A DNA stretch of 37,834 nt from Planctomycetaceae bacterium (lineage in GTDB: Bacteria; Planctomycetota; Planctomycetia; Planctomycetales; Planctomycetaceae): assembly GCA_019636285.1 (NCBI GenBank), contig JAHBXV010000051.1, forward strand, positions 1 to 37,834, given 5' to 3'. The notes below the pieces were generated by a model. That model did no database searches, had not been told where the DNA came from, and worked only from the letters and a program-made list of their open reading frames with translations. Made by a program: the position numbers and the translations under genes. Of the stretch, positions 24,477 through 33,107 are shown one piece after another. The first letter of the stretch is position 1. Every line of letters begins with the position of its first letter.

Positions 24477-25352
24477 GTGGTGATTCCTGCGTCAATCGCC
24501 TGCCGGAAGCGGCACTTGTCGACGGGCGCTGCACTGGAGGTCGCCGAGGCGGGCCCGACGGACGGTCCCCTCGTCATTTTGTTGCATGGATTTCCAGATC
24601 TGTGGCAAGGCTGGACGCACCAGATCGAACCTCTGGTCTCGGCCGGGTACCGCGTCCTACTGCCAAATCAACGCGGATACGGCCGAAGCGACAAACCTCG
24701 CGGTGTCTCTGCGTATGGTCTTGACGCCCTCGCAGCCGATGTGCTCGCTCTGGCAGCATCCGAGGGCCACAGCGTTTTTCGGTTGGTCGGGCATGACTGG
24801 GGCGGCATCGTCGCTTTCTGGACTGCTGCCTGCTCGCCCCAGCGCGTTGAACGATTGGTCATTTTGAATGCGCCTCATCCCGGCATCGTCCGAAGGTATA
24901 TGCTTACCCATCCAGCCCAGGCAATCAAAAGCTGGTACGTTGCGTTTTTCCAGATTCCCTGGCTCCCAGAACGACTGCTCAGCGCCAATGGCTTCTCACG
25001 GCTGTTTGGAAGTCTTGAGTCGACCTCATCTCCAGGCACCTTCGATGACGACGATCGCGAATATCTTCTCGACGGCTGGTCGCAGCCTGGCGCCCTCCGA
25101 GCCATGCTTCACTATTACCGCGCCCTGGTGCGCCGCAGCGACAAATCTTGCGCAAAGCGGGTCGCCGTTCCGACGCTAATTCTGTTCAGCCAAAACGATC
25201 CCACGGAGGAACCAGGGCTTGCCTCTGCAAGTCTGAAATTGTGCGACGATGCTCAGGTCATCTGGTTCAGTCACGCCCGCCACTGGCTGCAGCGTGAGGA
25301 AGCCGAACGGGTCAACGAATCTCTTCTAGCTTTTCTCAAAGGACCGCGTTAG
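24477..25352 (+). CDS. Alpha/beta hydrolase, epoxide-hydrolase-like
   Basis: A 291-residue alpha/beta hydrolase. HGFPDLWQGW is the oxyanion motif of epoxide hydrolases, LVGHDWGG contains the nucleophilic Asp (as in soluble epoxide and haloalkane hydrolases rather than Ser esterases), and the catalytic His is in HARHWLQREEAERVN. A cap region with several Tyr residues lies between. The likely start is GTG 24477 with AAAGGA 6 bases upstream; the frame opens at TTG 24429. It is transcribed away from the catalase-related gene, and its last 17 bases overlap the end of the convergent acyltransferase gene. An epoxide substrate derived from the neighbouring P450/hemoprotein is conceivable but not shown. 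Confidence 0.85.
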   Translation: MVIPASIACRKRHLSTGAALEVAEAGPTDGPLVILLHGFPDLWQGWTHQIEPLVSAGYRVLLPNQRGYGRSDKPRGVSAYGLDALAADVLALAASEGHSVFRLVGHDWGGIVAFWTAACSPQRVERLVILNAPHPGIVRRYMLTHPAQAIKSWYVAFFQIPWLPERLLSANGFSRLFGSLESTSSPGTFDDDDREYLLDGWSQPGALRAMLHYYRALVRRSDKSCAKRVAVPTLILFSQNDPTEEPGLASASLKLCDDAQVIWFSHARHWLQREEAERVNESLLAFLKGPR

Positions 25353-26202
25353 CGACGGTTGCTTCGTTGCGCTCGGCGGCCAAGTCGTGTTCTTGGGGGT
25401 TCGATAAAATCTCGACAATGGTCGCGACGAAGTCCGACAGTTGTCTCGCGTCCATTGTTCGATGGTCGGCACGGACAAATAAACCGGCCACTGAGCGAAT
25501 CTGCACGGCATTGTCGACGACAAAAGGCTGCGGATGCGCTGGCCCCAGCGTCACGTTGATCAGTAACGCGCGCGACGCGAACCGACTCGGCTTGTAGGAA
25601 ACGAGCGGGGCTGCACAGGGGAAGCCGAAATAGTTGATCATGACCGGGGCGCCGACCATGTGTTGATTGATCGGCAAGATCGGTAGCTTGAAATGGTTGG
25701 CGATCCACAGAAACAAACGCACACTCGGTCGCCGCAGAAACGTCGGCAGCATGCGATTAAAGCGGGCGCCACGGTTGAGATCACTGGTAGGATCTTGAGC
25801 CCGCAGGGCATCATTCCGGACTTGCTCTGCAATACCCTCGTAGCCGGTGTCATCGACACGGCGGAGCAAGGTGAGGGCGGTACCGTGAGGGGTTTGCACC
25901 GGAAGAAGAATATTCTGTTCTCGAAATCGGTAAGTTTGCGAGCCGATTAATCGGCTGTTCGCCACGTCGTGCTTTTTGAGGGCCAGCGTTACCGCCCGGG
26001 CCAGTATCGAAAGCGGCGAGATGATGACCCGACTCGTCGCGTTGATTTCGGCGAGAAATTCACGGAGCAGCGTCATGTCGACCTGGGAGCCCCATACCAT
26101 GGTCGTGTCGGTCGTATTGCCCGCCGTGTAGTCGTAGCACAAATTGAGAAACGGGATCTGGCGTTGATCGACTGGCCGGGAATGAACAGGAGCGGGAATC
26201 AT
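25336..26202 (-). CDS. Stand-alone 2-oxoacid-dehydrogenase E2-type acyltransferase domain
   Basis: A 288-residue protein matching only the C-terminal catalytic (CAT-fold) domain of dihydrolipoyl acyltransferases: an N-terminal LSILARAVTLALKKHDVANS and LIGSQTYRFR region, PVMINYFGFPCAAPLVSYKP, and the catalytic FVRADHRTMDARQLSDF, which retains His (about residue 247) and Asp of the HxxxD motif. There is no lipoyl domain and no E1/E3-binding domain. It sits directly downstream of an acyl carrier protein and an adenylate-forming ligase, so it probably transfers a carrier-bound acyl group to an unknown acceptor. The start is uncertain between TTG 26229 and ATG 26202; neither has a clear ribosome-binding site. 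Confidence 0.85.
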   Translation of the reverse strand: MIPAPVHSRPVDQRQIPFLNLCYDYTAGNTTDTTMVWGSQVDMTLLREFLAEINATSRVIISPLSILARAVTLALKKHDVANSRLIGSQTYRFREQNILLPVQTPHGTALTLLRRVDDTGYEGIAEQVRNDALRAQDPTSDLNRGARFNRMLPTFLRRPSVRLFLWIANHFKLPILPINQHMVGAPVMINYFGFPCAAPLVSYKPSRFASRALLINVTLGPAHPQPFVVDNAVQIRSVAGLFVRADHRTMDARQLSDFVATIVEILSNPQEHDLAAERNEATVANAVL

Positions 26203-26262
26203 GGCGGGACCAATCACCGTCAAACGCAAACCCGAACTCTTGAGCGAACGGTTGTCGCATGG

Positions 26263-26529
26263 CTATTCCGAAAGCTTTTCGGTGATCAGCCGCGTCAATG
26301 TTTCGACGGAACGGAAATTCTGGGGCGTAATTTCGGTTGGCGGAATGCGAACCCGAAATGTTGTCTCGACGTAAGTCACCAGATCGATGATCGCGAGAGA
26401 ATCCAGAGCCCCGACCATTATAAGATCGGTCTGGCGATCCAAAGAATCGGTGAGGCAAAGGCTCTCACGAAGATGCTCGATGAGGCGTTCCGAGATGTTT
26501 TCCTCGCGAGCCTGGACCAGGGTGGACAT
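26263..26529 (-). CDS. Acyl carrier protein (phosphopantetheine attachment domain)
   Basis: An 88-residue acyl carrier protein. The four-helix pattern is visible, with the phosphopantetheine Ser in GALDSLAIIDLV (about Ser44), preceded by LTDSLDRQTDLIMV and followed by VETTFRVRIPPTEITPQNF and SVETLTRLI. It is not the housekeeping AcpP (different sequence and no fatty-acid synthase neighbours). The ATG at 26529 is preferred over TTG 26535. It lies 51 bases after the ligase stop and about 60 bases before the acyltransferase start, indicating an operon in which the ligase loads the carrier. Confidence 0.9.
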   Translation of the reverse strand: MSTLVQAREENISERLIEHLRESLCLTDSLDRQTDLIMVGALDSLAIIDLVTYVETTFRVRIPPTEITPQNFRSVETLTRLITEKLSE

Positions 26530-26580
26530 TCGCAAACTTTCTTCTGGCGACTCTTGGTCGAGCGTCCTGAGAGATGGAGA

Positions 26581-28179
26581 TCAGCGCAACACGGCTTCGG
26601 CAGCGGTTTTTTCAGAACCGGGACGAACGGAACGCGTGCGGCAATTGCCCGTCGCCATCCGTGAGAGAGCCTGGCGGTCAACCTTTAACGAAGCCGTCAG
26701 CGGAGGCGTTTCCAGGACCTCAATGATGTCGGGCCTCTGGTGTCGAGGGAGGCTCTCTTGGCAAAAATGGCGGACCTCGTTCACACTCGGGATTGGTTCG
26801 GAGGCAGCTGGTGTTAGAAACATGGCCAGTCGGGCCATACCATCGCCCGCGTTATAAGGAACGACCACGGGATCGCAGATCGGAAACCTGGCGGAGATCA
26901 CGGCTTCGATTTCCGCTGGATGCACTCGATACCCGCCGATTTTCAGCAGTTGGCTGTTTCGTCCGCGTAAATAGATATAGCCGTCATCATCGACAGTGGC
27001 CAAATCTCCTGTATGCAGCCATCCGTCACGGAGGCATTGCTGGGTCGCCTCGAAATCATTCCAATACCCCCGCATGATGTTGGGACCGGCGGCCCGAAGC
27101 TCGCCGATGACGCCCGGAGCAACCGAGTTTCCGCGCTCATCGACCACCTCGAGGGTGACGTCGGGAATGCCACGGCCGATGGAACCGCGCCTGGTTTCCC
27201 ATTCAAACGCTGGGAGACACGAAAGTCGCGCGGTCGCCTCCGTTTGACCGTACATCACGAAAAACTCCGCGGGCCGCAGACGCTCAGTCATCTGTTGCGT
27301 TAATTCCACGGAAAGCGCCCCTCCCGCGACCGTGGCATACCGCAGCGTCGGCACGGCCTCCGCCGTCAACTGCGAACCGCGCAGAAGCAGCCGATGAAGG
27401 TCCGGGACTCCGGCGAAGCTCGTCACCCCATGTTTCCGCATTGCGTCGACCAGGCTTTCAGGGAACGTGGTCGAACCGGAAATCACGAGCGTGGCTCCAG
27501 AGAGCAAATGCGACTGAAGCACCGAATTCCCATACGCATGGCAGAACGGCAGAACGGCGAGTGCGCGATCGGTGGGTAGCAGAGGCAGTGATTTGATGAT
27601 CGACGCGGCGTTCGAGATCAGGTTGCCGTGAGAGAGCATCACCCCTTTCGGGTCGCCCGATGACCCGGACGTAAAGAAGACTGCAGCCAGATCTGAGGGC
27701 ATACGGTCTCGTCCAGAGGTCGGCAGTATGCCGGTCGAGAGGGCACGCGTCGCGGATGAACGATCGACAATCCAGCGGCAAGTGGTGCGCGCGAGGACAT
27801 GTTCGATCCAGTCCTCCCGCTGCTCAACCGGCAGTGGGACGGCTACGCCCCTCGCCAACAGGACGCCATAGAAGGCGGCGATGTAATCGATCCCATTGCC
27901 GAGACGAATTCCAACTCGCTCTCCGACGCGCCAGCCGGGGAGGCATTCTAACTCTTCTGAAAAGGCGCGCACTCGCAGAGTCAGATCGGCGTAGGTGTAT
28001 GATGCGGAGTCAGTCACCAGCGCATCGCAATGCGGAGCTTTCTTCGCGACCAGCAGAAGTCGTTCTGCGAGCGAGATTGCCTCTTGCCAAACTCTTTGAC
28101 GATGAGCGTTAGGGCGGAATTCGTCCACCCGCCATTCGTTTAAAGGCGGCTTGGTCTGGCTGCGGACATGGCGGATCAT
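26581..28179 (-). CDS. Adenylate-forming acid ligase (AMP-dependent synthetase/ligase)
   Basis: A 532-residue class I adenylate-forming enzyme. Motifs in order are VFFTSGSSGDPKGVMLSHGN (P-loop-like A3), FVMYGQTEATARLSCLP (A5), DGWLHTGDLATVDDDG (A7), RGRNSQLLKIGGYRVHPAEI (A8), and the C-terminal PLTASLKVDRQAL with the catalytic Lys. It activates a carboxylic acid as the AMP ester, and the adjacent carrier protein is the natural thiol acceptor; a CoA thioester is the alternative. The substrate cannot be read by eye. The ATG at 28179 has GGGAA about 9 bases upstream; the frame opens at TTG 28212. It is first gene of the ligase-ACP-acyltransferase operon. Confidence 0.9.
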   Translation of the reverse strand: MIRHVRSQTKPPLNEWRVDEFRPNAHRQRVWQEAISLAERLLLVAKKAPHCDALVTDSASYTYADLTLRVRAFSEELECLPGWRVGERVGIRLGNGIDYIAAFYGVLLARGVAVPLPVEQREDWIEHVLARTTCRWIVDRSSATRALSTGILPTSGRDRMPSDLAAVFFTSGSSGDPKGVMLSHGNLISNAASIIKSLPLLPTDRALAVLPFCHAYGNSVLQSHLLSGATLVISGSTTFPESLVDAMRKHGVTSFAGVPDLHRLLLRGSQLTAEAVPTLRYATVAGGALSVELTQQMTERLRPAEFFVMYGQTEATARLSCLPAFEWETRRGSIGRGIPDVTLEVVDERGNSVAPGVIGELRAAGPNIMRGYWNDFEATQQCLRDGWLHTGDLATVDDDGYIYLRGRNSQLLKIGGYRVHPAEIEAVISARFPICDPVVVPYNAGDGMARLAMFLTPAASEPIPSVNEVRHFCQESLPRHQRPDIIEVLETPPLTASLKVDRQALSRMATGNCRTRSVRPGSEKTAAEAVLR

Positions 28180-28374
28180 GGGAAGCGTTCCCACAGAATC
28201 GACGTCAATCAACGTATGTTTTTCCCGGGACTATTGCCGCAATCTGCGTGCCACATCTCCGACCTCAGGGCAGTCATTTTCCGCAGACCTCCAGAACTGC
28301 CTGGTTTTTCGACGTCTCCTCCTGATAATTCTCTCACCGCCAGCGTTCCAATGCCGTTGCCGATTCCGTGGTAA

Positions 28375-28406
28375 TTGATCGATGGTGGATCAAAGCGATC
28401 GATCAA
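28375..28406. repeat. 9-bp inverted repeat TTGATCGAT/ATCGATCAA upstream of the ligase operon
   Basis: Perfect 9-base arms with a 14-base spacer, flanked by GTGG and CCAC that extend the symmetry. It lies about 195 bases upstream of the ligase start codon on the minus strand. It could be an operator or a terminator-like structure; no T-run follows. Confidence 0.45.
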
Positions 28407-28756
28407 CCACCTCCCCGTGCAAAACCCTTCTCCGAACCATTCTCTGTTTTGCCGCCGCCAAAAGTTGATGAAGCGCAGCGACTTGGCGATTCCCGTTGGA
28501 TTCGGAGGGGTCCTCGAATCAACGCTCTACGGAAGGATTGAGGCCGGTCGGCCTGCGTTCGTCGAGAGGGCGGCGCGGCAAAGAGAGCGCGTCCAACGTT
28601 CGGGCACTGGTGTAAGCCCGCTACGACCGGCCTGACCGGCGATCGTCCGGGCCAATTCATCGTCGGGCTCGAGAACCCACCTATCCCCTGCCCTCACCCG
28701 GGGTGCAAAAAAGAAGCCATCTCCCGACTCGCCAACGGCTTCCGGATTTTGCGCCG
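28407..28756. other. Intergenic stretch with no recognised gene
   Basis: Between the inverted repeat upstream of the ligase operon and the integrase-type transposase remnant I see no gene with a plausible start, ribosome-binding site or family motif. It is probably decayed DNA from the same mobile-element insertion. Confidence 0.4.
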
Positions 28757-29007
28757 ATGAAGAGCCTGTACCACCGGTTGCCCCTGTTAATCGCCGGCGC
28801 GACCCAACAGGAACTGGCCCGGCACGTCCGTGACCTCAAGACTGAGAACTAGATCCTCCGCAGCAAGCTCCCCAAGCGGGTCCCGGTCACGCTCAAGGAA
28901 CAGAACCGACTGGCCAAGTTCGGCGCAAAGCTGGGGCAGGCAATCGGCGAACTGGCGACGCTCGTGCATCCCGACACGCTGTGGCGGTGTGTCGAAGAAC
29001 AGGCTGC
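28757..29007 (+). pseudogene. Integrase-type transposase, N-terminal remnant with in-frame stop
   Basis: From ATG 28757 the frame reads MKSLYHRLPLLIAGATQQEL, ARHVRDLKTEN, then a TAG at 28850-28852, and continues ILRSKLPKRVPVT, EQNRLAKFGAKLGQAIGELA, TLVHPDTLWR. This resembles the N-terminal region of integrase-core transposases common in Planctomycetota genomes. The integrase catalytic core is absent and similarity fades after about base 29000. Confidence 0.6.
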
Positions 29008-29189
29008 GGCGTTTTTACTTGCACAGGGCGGGCTGAAAATGCAGGTGAAACCTGAACTCTCTCGGTTTAACCGTATCTCTCCATCTTCCAGTTCGTCGAG
29101 CGTGAATTCGTAGTCGCACACGAATGCGACAACTGACTGCTGTCTCCCGGACTTCATCGCAAATGTTTCTGGGACCGGCGCGGATCAAC

Positions 29190-32100
29190 CTAACGAGCTG
29201 CCTGCAATTCCGTCATGAGCTGTTCGAGGTCTGGCAAATGGACGGGCTTGACGAGATGGCCGTCACAGCCCGCCTCTTCGGATCGCTTTCGGTCATTCTC
29301 CTGCCCCCAACCGGTCAGCGCGATGATGATGATGCCATGGCCCCAGGCCTTCCGACGGATTTGTCGTGTGGCCTCCAGGCCGTTCATTCGCGGCATGCCG
29401 ACATCCATCAGGATGGCCGACGGCCGAAACGTCTCTGCAACCTCACAGGCCGCTTGACCATCGTAGGCTGTCGCTACGTCATCACCCAGTAACCGCAGCA
29501 TCATAGCGAGGCTATTCGCCCCGTCCTGGTTGTCGTCCACGACCAGAATGCGGCGGGATTCTCTCGCTCTGATCTCGTCGAGCGGCGCTGCCAAAGAGTG
29601 TTCTTCCGTCAATAACGGCAGCGTGACCGTGAAAGTGCTCCCTAGTCCTTCACCTTCGCTGGCGGCCGTGACTGTGCCCCCGTGCATCTCGACCAGCCCC
29701 TTCACCAGGGCGAGTCCGATTCCGAGTCCGCCGGTAGTTTTTTCCGTAGAACGGTCCACCTGGCTGAACATGTCGAAAATGTCGTTCAAAGAGTCGTCAG
29801 GGATACCAATCCCATCATCTCGAACGGAGACGACGACGTGGTCGCCCTGGACTTCGGCTGTAAGCCAGATGTGACCGATTGGCGGCGTATACTTGGCGCT
29901 GTTTGTCAGCAGATTGCTGAAGACCTGGGCCATCCGTGTCAGGTCCACATTCAAGTGAACCGGGGTTGCCGGAAGGGCCACCGACAGTTGGTGGCCAATC
30001 TCCTCGATCGCCGGCAGTGCGGTTTCCACCGCACTTGCGACGACCTCGGCGAGTGTGACCCGCGTCCGGCGCAGCTCCATCTTATTGCGGCTGATCCGCG
30101 ACACATCCAGGAGATCGTCGATGAGTCGCACCATGTGACCGAGTTGGCGGTCCATCATGGATCTCGCTTCATTCAGAGTCTGCGGATCGTTTCCCGCGAG
30201 ACGAATGACCTGCAACCCGTTGCGAATCGGAGCCAGCGGGTTCCGCAATTCGTGCGCGAGCAGCGCGATGAAGTCGTCTTTCTTGCGATCGGCCTCTCGC
30301 AATTCCTGTTCCATGGCCTGCCGCTCTGTGATGTCACGGGTGGTCCCGGCCACTGCTTCAACGTCACCGCTCGCTCCGAACACAGGCACGAAGATGTAGT
30401 CGTGAATCCTCCGTCCATTTGTCCCGGTGAAGGGCACCTCGCCCCGAATCGGCATTTTGGTGGCAATGACTCGTTCAATCTCTGCATCGTGTTTCGCCGC
30501 ATGCCATGGCTCGTAACCCAGTTCCAGGCAGGTCTTCCCGATCGCCTCCTCCCATGACTTGCCCCATGTCTTCAGCAATGCCTCGTTGGCGTAGTAGAAC
30601 CGATGATCGAGACTGAACACATAGACCAGGTCGGGCGTGTTCGAGAGCGCTGTCTCATACAATCGCTTTTTCCGCTCGGAGTCCGCCGTGACTCGCGCGA
30701 GCGCTTCTTCAATCTGTTTACGCTCCGTAATGTCAATCACCACTCCGGGAAATCGGATGGGCCGACCGTCGGCGTCAAATTCCGCTCTTCCCCTTGAGTT
30801 CACCCAACGCCATGACCCGTTCCCCGCGACACGGTAGTCGGCTTCATAGCGCCCCCCCGCAGTGACGGCTGCTCGAACGAGTTCACCAACCCGTTCCCTG
30901 TCATCTGGATGAATGGCGCCCATGAGGCCGGCAAGCGGACCTCCCGCCACCGCCTGGAACGGCACTCCAAAGATTCCCGCAAGGCTCGCATCTCCATGGA
31001 ACTGATCTCGCGGAATATCCCAGCTCCATGTGCCAATCGCTCCAGCCTCGAGGGCCATTTCCATTCGGGAGCGGATGTCTTCCAGCTCGCGCGCAACTCG
31101 CGCCCGCTCCAATACCTCCCAGCAGCGGTCGACGACGGTCGTCACGAGTTTCACCTCGGCGCCCGTCCAGCGGCGAGGCACTTTTTGATGGACTGCCATC
31201 GCAGCGGTGAATCGGCCGCCCTTGTGCAATGGGACGCAGATTGCGGCCGTAATCTCCGTGGCCCGAAACGCGGGCAAATCCTGCGGTGAGATACGCGAAT
31301 CTGTTTGAACATCGTCCACGATGTAGGGAATGTTTTTCATCATCGCTCGGAGGTGTTCAGCTCCAAACGCGGCAACGTCCCACTTTCCGATGATGCTCGA
31401 CACGCCTCGCGTATGCTCGCCAGTAATGACGTACACCGACTCGGCTTCGACCTCCGCGTAGGCACAGCGGTCGACATTCAGTTCCTCGGCGAGCAGGCGT
31501 GCCGTAGCCGCCATTATCTCGTCCGCGTCAGTGAGCGACTGTGTCGCGGCCGCGAGTTTCACCAGAAAACGGTTCAGCAATTCGCTTTCGCGGAGAGCAA
31601 ACTCCGACTGCTTGCGGGCCGTCACGTCCGCCACGACTCCCAGCATCCGCAGCAGAGTTCCCGTCTCGTCGTATTCTCCGCGTCCCCGCGCCGCGACCCA
31701 ACGTCCGGATTTCAAGGGATATTCAAGGTCGTAGTCGGTTCTTTCGGCGACGGAACGCGCCGCTTCCTGGCGCGCGCGGTCTCGGTAGTCAGCGCGAATC
31801 AGCACTCGCATCTCTTCACGGACATGCGTGCCGGCCGGAACTCCGTAAATTTCCGCTGCTCGATCGGAGATCGTGATCTGATCCGTGATTGGATCCCATT
31901 GCCATGTCCCTAAGTCACCAGCGGAGATTGCCAGCGCGAGCGATTCCGTCAGCCGCGCCCGATCGGCATCAGCCCGCTTTTTCTCGGTAATGTCACGGGC
32001 GACCTTCGAGGCACCGATCACCTGGCCGGCTGCATTGCGGATCGGCGATGCCGTCAGGGAAATGTCGATGAGCCGCCCATCCTTCGTCGCACGCACGGTT

Positions 32101-33107
32101 TCAAAGTGCTCGATCCGCTCCCCCGTGCTGAGACGAGCCAGGATCGACCGCTCTTCGTCATGCCGCTCGGGCGGAATGATGAAGGTGATGGGTTGGCCGA
32201 TCGCTTCGCCAGCCAGGTATCCGAATAGTCGCTCCGCTCCCGCATTCCATGACTGGATGATGCCGTCTAGGGTATTGCCAATGATCGCATCGTCGGAAGA
32301 CTCCACGATAGCCGCCAGCCTGGCCCGGTCTTCTTCCGCGCGTTTCCGCTCGCTGACATCACGGAAAACGAGAACTGCCCCGAAATGTCGCTCGCCTTCT
32401 CGAATCGGCGCCGCGTTGTCGTCGATCGGCCGTTCTATTCCGTCTCGCGCAATCAAGACGGTGCGGTTGTCAATTGCGAATGCGGCTCCCTCACGCAGCA
32501 CACGCAAGGCCGGATTGTCCGCAGGCTCGCGAGTGTCTTCATTGATGATGCGGAAAGTGTCCTCCAAGGGACGTCCCACGGCCTCGGCCTGCGGCCAGCC
32601 CGTCATCGACTCCGCCACGCGGTTCATAAAGCTCACGTGTCCGCCAGCATCAACCGCGATCACCGCGTCGCCGATACTCGACAATGTGACCCGGTAACGC
32701 TCTCGTTCTTGCCGGATCGTTTCCAAGTGATCGCGAACCGCGTACTGATGCCGGCGAGACCGGAGTGCCGCCCGGATAACACTCAGGAGCGAGCGAACTT
32801 TGACGGGGCGTTCCACAAGCGTTGCGTTCATCGACTCGCGCAGGCCGCGGCCGTCGCTTTCCTGATGCGCCAGGACCACCAGCGGCAAGTCTGACCAGGG
32901 CGGTTGGCTGCGCAACGCGTCTTGGAGGCAACCGGCCATCGCCGCCGCTTCGGTCAACAGTACCGCGCCCGCGCCGAGCGGAATTTCCCGACAGAGCTCA
33001 TGGATGTCTTTGACAATGAGAGCTTCCAAGCCGGCCAGTTCCAGCGCTTGCCGCATCCGCTGTCCGTCCTTTGACGTCGGCATCAAGACGAGAATCCGGT
33101 CGTCCAT
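29190..33107 (-). CDS. Multi-PAS/GAF hybrid histidine kinase with terminal receiver
   Basis: A 1305-residue soluble signalling protein. Rough order: receiver-like N-terminus (1-120, with Thr instead of the phospho-Asp in VLLTEAA), PAS1 (135-260), PAS2 (265-385), PAS3 (390-510), GAF (520-680), PAS4 (690-810), PAS5 (830-945), HisKA with His in LLAHELRNPLAPIRNGL, HATPase_c (VRDDGIGIPDDSL, TTGGLGIGLALVKGL) and a C-terminal receiver with Asp in ILMDVGMPRMNG. Its ATG overlaps the KaiC-like stop codon (TAATG), so the two are translationally coupled. The terminal receiver suggests a phosphorelay or KaiC-linked output; no HTH domain is present. The sensed signal is unknown. Confidence 0.92.
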   Translation of the reverse strand: MDDRILVLMPTSKDGQRMRQALELAGLEALIVKDIHELCREIPLGAGAVLLTEAAAMAGCLQDALRSQPPWSDLPLVVLAHQESDGRGLRESMNATLVERPVKVRSLLSVIRAALRSRRHQYAVRDHLETIRQERERYRVTLSSIGDAVIAVDAGGHVSFMNRVAESMTGWPQAEAVGRPLEDTFRIINEDTREPADNPALRVLREGAAFAIDNRTVLIARDGIERPIDDNAAPIREGERHFGAVLVFRDVSERKRAEEDRARLAAIVESSDDAIIGNTLDGIIQSWNAGAERLFGYLAGEAIGQPITFIIPPERHDEERSILARLSTGERIEHFETVRATKDGRLIDISLTASPIRNAAGQVIGASKVARDITEKKRADADRARLTESLALAISAGDLGTWQWDPITDQITISDRAAEIYGVPAGTHVREEMRVLIRADYRDRARQEAARSVAERTDYDLEYPLKSGRWVAARGRGEYDETGTLLRMLGVVADVTARKQSEFALRESELLNRFLVKLAAATQSLTDADEIMAATARLLAEELNVDRCAYAEVEAESVYVITGEHTRGVSSIIGKWDVAAFGAEHLRAMMKNIPYIVDDVQTDSRISPQDLPAFRATEITAAICVPLHKGGRFTAAMAVHQKVPRRWTGAEVKLVTTVVDRCWEVLERARVARELEDIRSRMEMALEAGAIGTWSWDIPRDQFHGDASLAGIFGVPFQAVAGGPLAGLMGAIHPDDRERVGELVRAAVTAGGRYEADYRVAGNGSWRWVNSRGRAEFDADGRPIRFPGVVIDITERKQIEEALARVTADSERKKRLYETALSNTPDLVYVFSLDHRFYYANEALLKTWGKSWEEAIGKTCLELGYEPWHAAKHDAEIERVIATKMPIRGEVPFTGTNGRRIHDYIFVPVFGASGDVEAVAGTTRDITERQAMEQELREADRKKDDFIALLAHELRNPLAPIRNGLQVIRLAGNDPQTLNEARSMMDRQLGHMVRLIDDLLDVSRISRNKMELRRTRVTLAEVVASAVETALPAIEEIGHQLSVALPATPVHLNVDLTRMAQVFSNLLTNSAKYTPPIGHIWLTAEVQGDHVVVSVRDDGIGIPDDSLNDIFDMFSQVDRSTEKTTGGLGIGLALVKGLVEMHGGTVTAASEGEGLGSTFTVTLPLLTEEHSLAAPLDEIRARESRRILVVDDNQDGANSLAMMLRLLGDDVATAYDGQAACEVAETFRPSAILMDVGMPRMNGLEATRQIRRKAWGHGIIIIALTGWGQENDRKRSEEAGCDGHLVKPVHLPDLEQLMTELQAAR

